From Flavobacteriales bacterium (GTDB taxonomy: Bacteria; Bacteroidota; Bacteroidia; Flavobacteriales_D; Sanyastnellaceae), in NCBI GenBank assembly GCA_947457285.1, contig CANGVZ010000017.1, positions 1 to 15,175 of the forward strand: DNA of 15,175 nt. Reading direction: 5' to 3'. The notes beneath the pieces were generated by a model. The model was not told the DNA's origin and searched no databases. It was given only the letters and a program-made list of their open reading frames with translations. The translations under genes were made by a program, and so were the position numbers. Shown here in pieces: positions 1 to 7,096 of this stretch; position 1 is the stretch's first letter, and every line of letters begins with the position of its first letter.

Positions 1-554
1 GCCGAACCACCAGTAGCTGCGAATAAAGATAAAAACTCGGTGTATTGAAAGCGAGCAAACCACCCTGTTCTTTCAATTACAGTCAGAGGTAATATGATAA
101 AATCGCAATTCGATTGAGTCGCTTCCCAAACCCCACCAATCCAATCCTCATTAATAATAATATCTGCATCCAAAGTAAGCGCGTAATCATACGAAGCAAC
201 ATGTACACCTTGTTGAACGGCCTTCTTTTTTCCGAAACCAGTTGCATTATGACATTTCACATTAGTCCCCAGCCATTGCTCTAAAAACAACTCGCCTCCA
301 TCAGTTGAATGATCGTTTATGAAGATTAATTCTACATCGCTCTTTCCCTTTATTTGATGAATGAGGGTTTCAATATTTCTTTCAAAATTCAATTTTTCAT
401 TTCTAAATGGAATAATGATAGACACACCTTTTTGAACTCCTACTTTTTTGGGTAATGAAAACTGCTTCCATTGCAGAATCCATGTCACCACCGTGAATAG
501 GTAGTAAACAAAAGCGACCATTAAAACACCAATCAGAATATATAGCGCGTACAT
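1..554 (-). CDS. Family 2 glycosyltransferase, membrane-anchored (partial, C-terminus beyond window)
   Basis: Reading the minus strand from an ATG at 552-554 gives an open frame of 184 codons that runs off the left edge. Residues 1-27 form a hydrophobic membrane segment. A GT-A fold glycosyltransferase domain follows: the 'VSIIIPFRNE' start of the family 2 nucleotide-sugar site (about residues 44-53), 'INDHSTDGG' (79-87), and the DxD metal-binding motif as D129-A130-D131 in 'LTLDADIIIN'. Family 2 enzymes transfer a sugar from a nucleotide donor to lipid, polysaccharide or protein acceptors; the acceptor cannot be told here. The C-terminal membrane segments expected for such proteins lie outside the window. 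It is divergent from ruvC with only 29 bp between starts. A TTTCTTTG element (561-568, minus) lies 6 nt before the ATG. The family is secure; the substrate is unknown. Confidence 0.88.
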   Translation of the reverse strand, partial: MYALYILIGVLMVAFVYYLFTVVTWILQWKQFSLPKKVGVQKGVSIIIPFRNEKLNFERNIETLIHQIKGKSDVELIFINDHSTDGGELFLEQWLGTNVKCHNATGFGKKKAVQQGVHVASYDYALTLDADIIINEDWIGGVWEATQSNCDFIILPLTVIERTGWFARFQYTEFLSLFAATGGS

Positions 555-583
555 TAGCACCAAAGAAAAGAAATCTCTTTCAC

Positions 584-1147
584 GTGAGCGCAAACGAACG
601 AATCATTCTTGGAATTGACCCAGGTACTACCATCCTCGGTTACGGTATCATTGAGGTGAAGGGCAAGCAGATGAAGCTACTGGCCATCGGAGTGATACGC
701 CTTGAAAAAATTGAAGATCATCACTTAAAGCTACAAAAAATTTTCGAACGCTGTATTGAACTAATAGATGGATTTCACCCGGATGAACTTGCTATTGAGG
801 CTCCATTCTTTGGTAAAAACGTACAATCGATGCTAAAGCTTGGACGTGCACAAGGAGTCGCTATTGCCGCTGCACTCAGCAGGCAACTGCCCGTAGTGGA
901 ATACGCTCCTCGAAAAATCAAACAGAGTATCACCGGTAACGGAGCCGCCTCGAAAGAACAAGTGGCTGCGATGCTTCAACAAATTCTTAAAATCTCTGAT
1001 GACAACATGCCAGATAAGCTTGATGCAACCGATGGTTTGGCTGCTGCGGTATGTCATTTTTATCAAACCAACTCTCCCCTAGCCGGTGTTGGAAAAGCAA
1101 AAGATTGGTCTTCCTTTTTAAAAAATAATCCCGACCGTATTCGCTAA
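584..1147 (+). CDS. ruvC: Crossover junction endodeoxyribonuclease RuvC
   Basis: The 187-residue product resolves Holliday junctions by paired nicking, working with RuvAB in recombinational repair. The RNase H-like fold is recognisable from 'GIDPGTTILGYG' at the N-terminus. The four acidic catalytic residues are present: D12, E72 (in 'LAIEAPFFGKN'), D147 and D150 (in 'DKLDATDGLAAA'), corresponding to D7, E66, D138 and D141 of E. coli RuvC. Length is typical, with a short C-terminal extension. The start is a GTG at 584; no in-frame ATG or TTG lies nearby upstream, and GTG places D12 at the expected distance. The TAA stop abuts the stop of the convergent ddl gene with no spacer. ruvA and ruvB are not in the window. 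Confidence 0.96.
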   Translation: MSANERIILGIDPGTTILGYGIIEVKGKQMKLLAIGVIRLEKIEDHHLKLQKIFERCIELIDGFHPDELAIEAPFFGKNVQSMLKLGRAQGVAIAAALSRQLPVVEYAPRKIKQSITGNGAASKEQVAAMLQQILKISDDNMPDKLDATDGLAAAVCHFYQTNSPLAGVGKAKDWSSFLKNNPDRIR

Positions 1148-2113
1148 CTAAAAGCAACTTTCAATGACGGTAGTGATGAGCTCCGTTTTCGAAATGCCCA
1201 CCACTGCTGCTTGTTGTGGGATAATGCTCTGTTCAGTAAATCCGGGTACTGTATTGATTTCAACCACAAACGTCTCCTCTCCCCTGATGAGAAAATCAAT
1301 ACGAATCATACCGCGACAATCAAGCTTTTTGTAGATATCCTCACACGTTGCCTGGATTTTCTTTGTAATGGAGTCGCTGATTCTTGCAGGAGTAATCTCT
1401 TCTGAAGCACCTTGATACTTTGCTTCAAAATCAAAAAACTCTTTTTTACTTACTATTTCTGTAATTGGCAATGCCATCACTTTTCCATTGTATTGGATAA
1501 CTCCACAAGTTACCTCCGTACCAGCTACGAACTCCTCGATGATAACTTCATTATCCTCTCTAAAAGCCTTATCCAATGCGAGGTGCAACTCCTCCGCAAC
1601 GTTTACCCGAGAAGTGCCAATGCTACTTCCTCCACAATTTGGTTTCACAAAACAAGGCAATCCAAGATTCTGAGTAATAAATGAAACGCTGTAGGGTTCA
1701 TGCTTTTTCAAAATCATAGACTTTGCTACGGTGTATCCCAAATTTCCGAGAAGACGTGTGGTAGCTTTTTTGTTAAACGTCAAAGCCATATTGTGAACGC
1801 TTCCTGTGGTATGTGAAATGCCTAGCATTGCAAAATACCCCTGCAATAACCCATCCTCTCCGGGTGTGCCATGCACGATAATAAACGCCCCATCAAATGT
1901 CAACTTCCCACTATTAGTAGCTATTGAAAAATCATTCTTATCTACCTCTATCTCCCTTCCATCCACTACTGCATACCAGCGATCACGAGTGATCACCACT
2001 TGTGTAGGGTCATATTTTCTTCTATCAATATTGTTTAATACCATAGCAGCGCTCTTCATAGAAACCGCTGCCTCCCCGCTATAGCCGCCACAAACAACTG
2101 CAATTTTTTTCAT
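1148..2113 (-). CDS. ddl: D-alanine--D-alanine ligase
   Basis: This 321-residue ATP-grasp ligase joins two D-alanines for the peptidoglycan stem peptide in the cytoplasm. The N-terminal 'MKKIAVVCGGYSGEAAVS' matches the Ddl substrate-binding start ('GGxSxExxVS', equivalent to Glu15 of E. coli DdlB). 'GGSSIGTSRV' is the ATP-binding serine loop, and 'EFFDFEAKYQG' is the omega loop with the Lys-Tyr pair that favours D-Ala over D-lactate. 'RIDFLIRG' and 'FVVEINTVPGFT' are the metal-binding C-terminal motifs. I choose the ATG at 2111-2113; another ATG at 2143 would add ten residues that do not resemble the family. The gene lies back-to-back with the peptidase-mtgA pair and converges on ruvC. Nothing suggests a vancomycin-type depsipeptide ligase. 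Confidence 0.96.
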   Translation of the reverse strand: MKKIAVVCGGYSGEAAVSMKSAAMVLNNIDRRKYDPTQVVITRDRWYAVVDGREIEVDKNDFSIATNSGKLTFDGAFIIVHGTPGEDGLLQGYFAMLGISHTTGSVHNMALTFNKKATTRLLGNLGYTVAKSMILKKHEPYSVSFITQNLGLPCFVKPNCGGSSIGTSRVNVAEELHLALDKAFREDNEVIIEEFVAGTEVTCGVIQYNGKVMALPITEIVSKKEFFDFEAKYQGASEEITPARISDSITKKIQATCEDIYKKLDCRGMIRIDFLIRGEETFVVEINTVPGFTEQSIIPQQAAVVGISKTELITTVIESCF

Positions 2114-2122
2114 GTAGTCTAG

Positions 2123-2145
2123 ATATGACTCAAAAGTGAGCATAT
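2123..2145 (-). promoter_or_regulatory. Imperfect inverted repeat overlapping the ddl promoter region
   Basis: ATATGACTCA and TGAGCATAT face each other across an AAAG loop, pairing except for one bulged A. The dyad lies 10 nt before the chosen ddl ATG. It overlaps a -7-like element read on the minus strand (CACTTTTG, 2131-2138, one mismatch from TAnnTTTG). It could be an operator or a small hairpin in the ddl leader. This is seen in sequence only, with no known factor. Confidence 0.35.
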
Positions 2146-2218
2146 TTTAGAAAGAATCCACTACCTGAAAAAAGCTCTTTCCACACTCCATTGTTTAATG
2201 CTGAGCCACAATTTTATC

Positions 2219-2226
2219 TATCATTG
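2219..2226 (+). promoter_or_regulatory. Candidate -7 element for the peptidase-mtgA pair
   Basis: TATCATTG differs from the Bacteroidota consensus TAnnTTTG at one position and lies 18 nt before the ATG at 2245. A possible -33 element, TTTA, occurs 21 nt upstream. The match is modest, so this is a tentative call. Confidence 0.3.
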
Positions 2227-2244
2227 CAACTTAATAAAAAGATT

Positions 2245-3360
2245 ATGAAAGGGTTCGTCATCAAATTGGCATTCTTCATTTTAATGCCGTTTTCTGTTTT
2301 TTCACAAAGTCCCTATCAATTCACTACAACTCAAGTTGTGAAAGGAATGGATGTGGAAGATCAATGCGCTACTGGCACATGCTGGAGTTTTGCTACTATC
2401 TCATTTATCGAGGCAGAAATCATGCGCAAGGGAAAAACTCCCATCGACTTGAGTGAGATGTTCAATGTACGCTACACCTATCCCGCAAAAGCAGAAAGCT
2501 TTGTTCGTTTTCAAGGCAAACAACAATTTGGTCCTGGAGGTCTAAGCCAAGATGTGATCACAGTGATCAAGAAATATGGCATTGTGCCTGAATCGGCTTA
2601 TACTGGTTTACCTTCAAACAAAAAACTTCATGACCATAGTTCGTTGGATGCCATTCTCGCCGGCACTGTGAAAACGGTGTTGGATAGCAAGCTCAATACT
2701 TCCTCCGAAGATTGGACCATTGCAATCAATGGAATCCTTGACGCCTATCTCGGACCTGTGCCACAGCAATTCGAGTGGAATGGAAAAAAGTATACTCCTA
2801 TTGAGTTTCGGGATGCGATGGAAATAAATGCTGATGACTACATCAATCTCACATCCTTTTCTCATCATCCTTACTACTCCAGCTTTGTGCTCGAAGTTCC
2901 GGATAACTGGATGAAAGGTAATTTCTATAATGTGACGCTCGATGAGCTTCAGCAAATAGCGGACAATGCTTTAGAAAACGGGTATACCATTGCATGGGAT
3001 GCTGACGTGAGCGAAGAAGGCTTCTCTTTCCAGAATGGTATTGCCATCGTGCCCGAGGGAAAAGTCTCCAAAGATGAGTTATTCAAAAAATATATCACAG
3101 AGAAAAAAATCAATCAAGAAATTCGTCAAAAGGCTTTCGATAATTTTGAAACCACCGACGACCATCTGATGCATATCACTGGAAAGGCAAAAGATCAAAA
3201 TGGCAATGTTTATTACATCACCAAAAACTCATGGGGTACTGGCAATAACTATGGAGGTTATCAGTACGTATCGTCCTCGTATTTCCGATATAAGACCGTG
3301 AGTCTTGTGGTTCATAAAGACGCCATCCCTGCCGCTATTCGCACCAAATTAAATCTGTAA
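2245..3360 (+). CDS. Secreted papain-fold (C1-type) cysteine peptidase, bleomycin-hydrolase/PepC-like
   Basis: From the ATG at 2245 the product has 371 residues and begins with a clear Sec signal peptide ('MKGFVIKLAFF...SVFSQ', cleavage near residue 21). The papain-type triad is visible: Q40 (oxyanion hole) and C46 in 'QCATGTCWSFA', H310 in 'DDHLMHITG', and N328 in 'YYITKNSWGT'. A long insertion between Cys and His, and the Q-C-W context, recall the C1B (bleomycin hydrolase/PepC) branch, but those enzymes are normally cytoplasmic and longer (about 450 residues). This one should act in the periplasm or outside the cell; its substrate is unknown. A TTG at 2191 would extend the frame but would bury the signal peptide. 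It lies 1 bp before mtgA and divergent from ddl, so a role in envelope peptide turnover is a reasonable inference only. Confidence 0.87.
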   Translation: MKGFVIKLAFFILMPFSVFSQSPYQFTTTQVVKGMDVEDQCATGTCWSFATISFIEAEIMRKGKTPIDLSEMFNVRYTYPAKAESFVRFQGKQQFGPGGLSQDVITVIKKYGIVPESAYTGLPSNKKLHDHSSLDAILAGTVKTVLDSKLNTSSEDWTIAINGILDAYLGPVPQQFEWNGKKYTPIEFRDAMEINADDYINLTSFSHHPYYSSFVLEVPDNWMKGNFYNVTLDELQQIADNALENGYTIAWDADVSEEGFSFQNGIAIVPEGKVSKDELFKKYITEKKINQEIRQKAFDNFETTDDHLMHITGKAKDQNGNVYYITKNSWGTGNNYGGYQYVSSSYFRYKTVSLVVHKDAIPAAIRTKLNL

Positions 3361-3361
3361 T

Positions 3362-4144
3362 ATGCCCGCAGGCAAAGAAAAGAATTCAACGAAGAAAAGA
3401 AGTTGGGGCAGACGAATCTGGCGATTTTGCTGGAAATCTGTGATGTGGTTTTTTATCATCACCATCTCGTGGGTTATTCTCTATCGCTGGGTTGATCCGC
3501 CCACTACTTATCTTCAACTTAGAGAAAAGTGGTCGCGTCCGGATGGTGTAGAATTCAGACATGAATGGGTAGATAGTGAAGACATCTCTCTCAACATGAA
3601 GCTTGCAGTTGTGGCCAGTGAGGACAACAACTTCATGAAGCACAATGGACTCGATTGGGGCGCAATAGAAAAAGCTAAAAAGTACAATGCGATCCATAAG
3701 AAAAAACGCGGAGCAAGCACCATTTCACAACAGGTAGCAAAAAATGTCTTCCTTTGGCCTGGGCGCAATTGGATTCGCAAAGGATTTGAAGTTTACTTTA
3801 CTTATCTCATTGAATTCTTCTGGAGTAAAGATCGCATCATGGAAGTCTATTTGAATGTGATTGAAATGGGACCATACAAATTTGGTGTTGGGGCCGCAGC
3901 CAAGGATTATTTCAAAACTACCCCAGCTAAATTGAGCAAAGACCAAGCTGCACTTATAGCCGCCTGCCTTCCCAATCCAAAAAAATTCAATCCCGGAAAG
4001 CCTTCCAACTATATGAGAAAAAGACAGGGTGCCATCGTTCGCCTCATGAGACTCATTGGAGATAGCTACTTTGAACGCTACAAAGACGGCGTTCCCGAAG
4101 ATCAACTAGAAAAAGAAAGAGAAGATTTAAATCCCGAAGATTAA
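3362..4144 (+). CDS. mtgA: Monofunctional biosynthetic peptidoglycan transglycosylase
   Basis: The 260-residue protein polymerises lipid II into glycan strands at the outer face of the inner membrane. A basic N-terminus is followed by one membrane anchor (about residues 26-42) and a GT51 domain. Motif 1 is 'ASEDNNFMKHNG' with catalytic E87; motif 2 is 'KRGASTISQQVAKN'; motif 3 is 'RKGFE' with the second catalytic glutamate E143; then come 'KDRIMEVYLNVIEMG' and 'AALIAACLPNPKKFNP'. No penicillin-binding transpeptidase domain follows, which sets it apart from class A PBPs. The ATG lies 1 bp after the peptidase stop, so the two are probably cotranscribed. Its TAA overlaps the stop of the convergent downstream gene by 4 bp. 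Confidence 0.95.
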   Translation: MPAGKEKNSTKKRSWGRRIWRFCWKSVMWFFIITISWVILYRWVDPPTTYLQLREKWSRPDGVEFRHEWVDSEDISLNMKLAVVASEDNNFMKHNGLDWGAIEKAKKYNAIHKKKRGASTISQQVAKNVFLWPGRNWIRKGFEVYFTYLIEFFWSKDRIMEVYLNVIEMGPYKFGVGAAAKDYFKTTPAKLSKDQAALIAACLPNPKKFNPGKPSNYMRKRQGAIVRLMRLIGDSYFERYKDGVPEDQLEKEREDLNPED

Positions 4145-4683
4145 AAACCGACTGTAAACCCGGTACGAAAAATAATTGGTGGAAATGGAGATCGTGGGTC
4201 ACCAATCAAATCTGTCATGACCATAATAAACACTCCACCACCGCTTCGAGTGCCCTGCACAAATCCCAATCCTGCAAGCGCCATTGGAAAATTGTAGTTT
4301 GCCTCAAAGGTGTTTTCGCGATATCTCACAAAAACTTGTGTTATCTCCGCTTGAGCAATTAAAAAATCTAAAGGCCGCAGACGCACGAATCCTGATGGAC
4401 CGAAGGTTTGAAGATTTCTGCCTCCATTACCAACAAAATTGTAATCGAAACCTACACCTGCACCAAGCCAAGGAAGCACCTTCACTCCTACCTGAGGATT
4501 CACATTTACCACTGAGATATTTCCAAAAGCCAACCCTAAGCCGCCTCCATAAAATAAGTTTTCATTCCAAACCCACGGTCTTTTTTCGGGCTTGGAAGGA
4601 GTGACGTAGTCATCGTCAGTTCGCTGCGCGGGCGCAATAAAAAAACTGAAAAGGAAAAAAAAGATAAACGAAACTCTTTTCAT
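4141..4683 (-). CDS. Exported hypothetical protein, probable small outer-membrane beta-barrel
   Basis: From the ATG at 4681-4683 the product is 180 residues with a signal peptide ('MKRVSFIFFFLFSFFIAPAQ'). A polar linker follows, then alternating glycine-rich, amphipathic strands such as 'FYGGGLGLAFGN' and 'LGAGVGFDYNFVG'. The last residues 'RTGFTVGF' end in phenylalanine, as expected for a beta-signal recognised by the BAM complex. From memory, similar small 'GGGLGLxFGN' proteins are common in Flavobacteriia and are sometimes misnamed alpha-ketoglutarate decarboxylase; nothing enzymatic is seen here. An upstream ATG at 4821 would add 46 residues and cross the terminator at 4733-4767, so it is rejected. 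Function unknown. It lies downstream of, but is probably transcribed separately from, the propeller gene. Confidence 0.75.
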   Translation of the reverse strand: MKRVSFIFFFLFSFFIAPAQRTDDDYVTPSKPEKRPWVWNENLFYGGGLGLAFGNISVVNVNPQVGVKVLPWLGAGVGFDYNFVGNGGRNLQTFGPSGFVRLRPLDFLIAQAEITQVFVRYRENTFEANYNFPMALAGLGFVQGTRSGGGVFIMVMTDLIGDPRSPFPPIIFRTGFTVGF

Positions 4684-4687
4684 GTAG

Positions 4688-4695
4688 CGAAGATA
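4688..4695 (-). promoter_or_regulatory. Candidate -7 element for the 4141-4683 gene
   Basis: On the minus strand TATCTTCG (one mismatch to TAnnTTTG) lies 4 nt before the ATG. A run of T residues stands in the -33 position with a 19-nt spacer. It lies downstream of the preceding terminator, where a new promoter is needed. Confidence 0.35.
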
Positions 4696-4732
4696 GATGA
4701 AACGAATTGCATAAAAAAAACGGTCCATCTTT

Positions 4733-4767
4733 AAAAAAAATCCGCCAATCATTACGATTGGCGGATT
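4733..4767 (-). terminator. Rho-independent terminator of the T9SS propeller gene
   Basis: The arms 4739-4750 and 4756-4767 (AATCCGCCAATC / GATTGGCGGATT) form a perfect 12-bp stem with a 5-nt ATTAC loop. On the minus strand the stem is followed by six more T residues (4738-4733), giving a T8 tract in all. It lies about 40 bp after the stop of the propeller gene and is the only strong intrinsic terminator I see in the window. On the plus strand the stem is not followed by T, so it should act in one direction. Confidence 0.9.
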
Positions 4768-4807
4768 CAAGTTTGATTTCAAAATATTCCTCGCTTTGCT
4801 TGCAGAC

Positions 4808-5890
4808 TTAGCGAGCCACAATCACTGGGATTTGTTGATTCAAATCCTTCGACTGTATGCGACAAAGATAATTACCTGAGCTCAATTCCAATGAGCCCAA
4901 TATTAATTTATTTAATCCACTTGGAAATAATTCATCCATTATTTGAAAGACAACTCTTCCATTCATGTCCAAAACGTCCACTCTCACCTGTTGGGGCGTT
5001 GGCAATCTAAACTCGAGTAAGCTACTTTCATTAATTGGATTAGGATAAATCTTCACTTCGCTTGCTGATGTCTCCGATTCAGCTACGCTATTTGGAGCAG
5101 AAAAACCTACCAAGCGAACAGTATTATTTCCACTATTTGGAATTGCCAAAGTATCGATGCTTTGAGCATAACAGATATCAGCAGGGCTCGACAATCCTGA
5201 AACAGTGATGGTCTCACTTGCTGAAAAATCATTGTTAAATCTGGTAATTCGAGCAACTGGAGCCCATGAACTCACATAGTAGTTTCCATAACTATCGTTA
5301 TCGATACCATCACAATTTCCAAGCGATGTAGTCGTAAGCGTACTGATTGAATTATCACTTAAGTCCACAGCTTTGATTGCCGCATTATTTCCCCAATTCA
5401 CAAAAATCAAGCGATTGTTCTCTCCGTCGTAAACGATGCCATTCGGGGTTGATGTGGTATTCGCTACAATTTGAGTCACTATTGGATTTCCCAAATCACT
5501 AACATCTATCTGATGTATTTTTTTCAAAGAAAAATCGGTTACCCAAATTCGTGATTCCCCATCACTCGCCATCCCATTCAAAAAACTAGCACCTGAAATA
5601 TTGGCTGTGGCCAACAAACTACCATCACTTACATTGTAGCCCTTCACCTGATTGTTGGAAATTGCCCACAACACCCCATTCATTACCTCCATTCCATAAG
5701 ACGCGCCGGCACCTGAACCCAGAGTGCCATCTGGATCTTCGTTGTCGTCAATAATGACGATTGAGCTGCCATTGGTCACCAAAAAACGCTCTGTAACAGG
5801 ATCGAACTCTACCGACTCTACGTCGGTCAAATTTTGAGAAAAAGCAGATAATACTGCTGTCGAAAAGAGAATTGTAAATATAAATTTCAT
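4808..5890 (-). CDS. Secreted SMP-30/NHL-like beta-propeller protein with T9SS C-terminal sorting domain
   Basis: The 360-residue precursor starts with a signal peptide ('MKFIFTILFSTAVLSAFSQ'). Residues of about 20-270 contain repeated strand-turn blocks such as 'NGMASDGESRIWVTDFS', 'PNGIVYDGENNRLIFVNW' and 'CDGIDNDSYGNYYVSSW'. These are the pattern of six-bladed propellers of the SMP-30/gluconolactonase/NHL type. Residues from about 277 to the end are a type A T9SS sorting domain: 'VKIYPNPINESS', 'VRVDVLDMNGRVV', 'PSGLNKL', 'SSGNYLCRIQ'. The domain should be cut off as the protein crosses the outer membrane, leaving the propeller on the surface or outside. Ligand or enzymatic activity is not evident. 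It is divergent from purK through a 63-bp spacer and followed by a strong terminator. Confidence 0.88.
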   Translation of the reverse strand: MKFIFTILFSTAVLSAFSQNLTDVESVEFDPVTERFLVTNGSSIVIIDDNEDPDGTLGSGAGASYGMEVMNGVLWAISNNQVKGYNVSDGSLLATANISGASFLNGMASDGESRIWVTDFSLKKIHQIDVSDLGNPIVTQIVANTTSTPNGIVYDGENNRLIFVNWGNNAAIKAVDLSDNSISTLTTTSLGNCDGIDNDSYGNYYVSSWAPVARITRFNNDFSASETITVSGLSSPADICYAQSIDTLAIPNSGNNTVRLVGFSAPNSVAESETSASEVKIYPNPINESSLLEFRLPTPQQVRVDVLDMNGRVVFQIMDELFPSGLNKLILGSLELSSGNYLCRIQSKDLNQQIPVIVAR

Positions 5891-5904
5891 AGTGAAGATT
5901 TTTT

Positions 5905-5934
5905 CAAAGATGCAACAAGATTGACAAATACAAT
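5905..5934 (-). promoter_or_regulatory. Candidate promoter of the T9SS propeller gene
   Basis: Read on the minus strand, ATTG (5931-5934) is followed after 18 nt by CATCTTTG (5905-5912), one mismatch from TAnnTTTG. The -7 element ends 14 nt before the ATG. It interleaves with the purK promoter on the other strand. Confidence 0.5.
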
Positions 5935-5949
5935 CATAAACTACATTTG
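5920..5949 (+). promoter_or_regulatory. Candidate purK promoter (Bacteroidota sigma-A type)
   Basis: ATTG (5920-5923) is separated by 18 nt from an exact TAnnTTTG match, TACATTTG (5942-5949). The element ends 4 nt before the ATG at 5954. Transcription would be expected to start at or within a few bases of the ATG, which implies a leaderless or nearly leaderless mRNA. This also argues against the upstream TTG at 5921 as start. Confidence 0.6.
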
Positions 5950-5953
5950 CCCT

Positions 5954-7096
5954 ATGAAAAATATTTATTCAAAGGACTTTACTCTTGGAATCCTTGGCGG
6001 AGGACAGTTGGGAAGAATGTTTATTCAAGAGGCAGTCAATTATGATGTGCGTGTCCATGTGCTTGATCCTGCTGCCGACGCGCCGTGCGCGGCTATTGCA
6101 AATAAATTCAGTGTAGGCAGTTTTGCTGACTATGATACGGTTTACAACTTCGGAAAAGATAAGGATGTGCTTACCATTGAAATCGAGCATGTCAATGTAG
6201 AAGCTTTGAAGGCGCTGGAAAAAGAAGGGGTTCGTGTATTTCCCCAGCCGCATGTTTTAGAAATAATCAAAGACAAAGGTCTTCAAAAATCGTTTTATCG
6301 TGATCACCAAATTCCTACAGCCCCCTTCAAATTAGTAGAAACGAAGGCAGAGGCAATAGCAGAATTGAAGAATGGACCTTGGATGCAAAAAATGCGACAA
6401 GGTGGATACGATGGCAAAGGTGTTACGCCTCTCCGAAATGAAAGCGATACCGAACGCGTGTTTGACTTTCCATCTGTGCTGGAGGAGATGGTTGATTTTT
6501 CTAAAGAGATTTCAGTTATTGTTGCGCGCAATTCAAAAGGCGAAATAAAATCGTTTCCAGTAGTAGAAATGGAATTTAACGCTGAGGCCAATCTTGTGGA
6601 ATTTCTTTTCTCCCCTGCTGAGATTTCCAAAGAAATAGAAGCTTCTGCTCAAGCAATCGCACGAGATGTGGCAGATAAACTTCAAATCGTAGGCATTCTG
6701 GCTGTAGAAATGTTCGTGACCAAAGACCAACAAGTTCTAGTCAATGAGGTGGCTCCGCGTCCGCACAACAGTGGTCACCAAACGATTGAAGGAAATATTA
6801 CTTCGCAGTATGAACAACACCTGCGAGCCATCTGCGGCCTGCCCCTAGGCAATACCGATATCACCTTACCAAGCGTGATGGTCAATCTCCTGGGAGAAAA
6901 GGGTTATTCTGGTCCTGTAAAATATCAGGGAATCGAAGAAGTGATGGCACACAGAGGTGTTTACATACATCTATACGGAAAAACAGAAACGAAGCCGTTC
7001 AGAAAAATGGGACACTGCACAGTGGTGGATGAAAATATTAAGATCGCTAAAGAGCGGGCACGCGCGATTCTGAAGACACTCAAAGTGGTGTCATGA
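5954..7096 (+). CDS. purK: N5-carboxyaminoimidazole ribonucleotide synthase
   Basis: The 380-residue ATP-grasp enzyme converts AIR, bicarbonate and ATP to N5-CAIR in de novo purine synthesis; PurE then rearranges the product. The N-terminal pre-ATP-grasp loop 'LGILGGGQLGRM' is diagnostic. The central 'RQGGYDGKGV' is the ATP-binding glycine loop, and 'VNEVAPRPHNSGHQT' is the metal and substrate loop. 'KPFRKMGHCTVV' marks the C-terminal domain. I choose the ATG at 5954 ('MKNIYSKDF') over the TTG at 5921, because the shorter form fits the family and the putative promoter covers the longer N-terminus. No purE is beside it. Its TGA overlaps the stop of the convergent YdeI-like gene by 6 bp. Confidence 0.96.
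   Translation: MKNIYSKDFTLGILGGGQLGRMFIQEAVNYDVRVHVLDPAADAPCAAIANKFSVGSFADYDTVYNFGKDKDVLTIEIEHVNVEALKALEKEGVRVFPQPHVLEIIKDKGLQKSFYRDHQIPTAPFKLVETKAEAIAELKNGPWMQKMRQGGYDGKGVTPLRNESDTERVFDFPSVLEEMVDFSKEISVIVARNSKGEIKSFPVVEMEFNAEANLVEFLFSPAEISKEIEASAQAIARDVADKLQIVGILAVEMFVTKDQQVLVNEVAPRPHNSGHQTIEGNITSQYEQHLRAICGLPLGNTDITLPSVMVNLLGEKGYSGPVKYQGIEEVMAHRGVYIHLYGKTETKPFRKMGHCTVVDENIKIAKERARAILKTLKVVS

Noticed and set aside
1148..2113. Possible vancomycin-resistance-type D-Ala-D-Lac ligase
   Set aside because: The omega loop keeps the 'EAKY' motif typical of D-Ala-D-Ala ligases, and no vanH or vanX-like neighbour is present.
2191..2244. TTG start for the peptidase giving 18 extra residues
   Set aside because: It would place a polar extension before an obvious signal peptide that begins at the ATG 2245.
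2614..2955. Minus-strand open frame of 113 codons within the peptidase gene
   Set aside because: The sense strand encodes a papain-type protein with an intact triad; the antisense frame has no motif or promoter.
4284..4604. Plus-strand open frame of 106 codons opposite the 4141-4683 gene
   Set aside because: It is antisense to an exported protein with a clear signal peptide; the translation shows no recognisable domain.
4684..4821. Upstream ATG at 4821 for the small barrel gene
   Set aside because: The extra 46 residues would be encoded across a strong terminator and would bury the signal peptide.
5921..5953. TTG start for purK giving 11 extra residues
   Set aside because: The extension covers the purK promoter elements and does not resemble PurK N-termini; the ATG at 5954 fits better.
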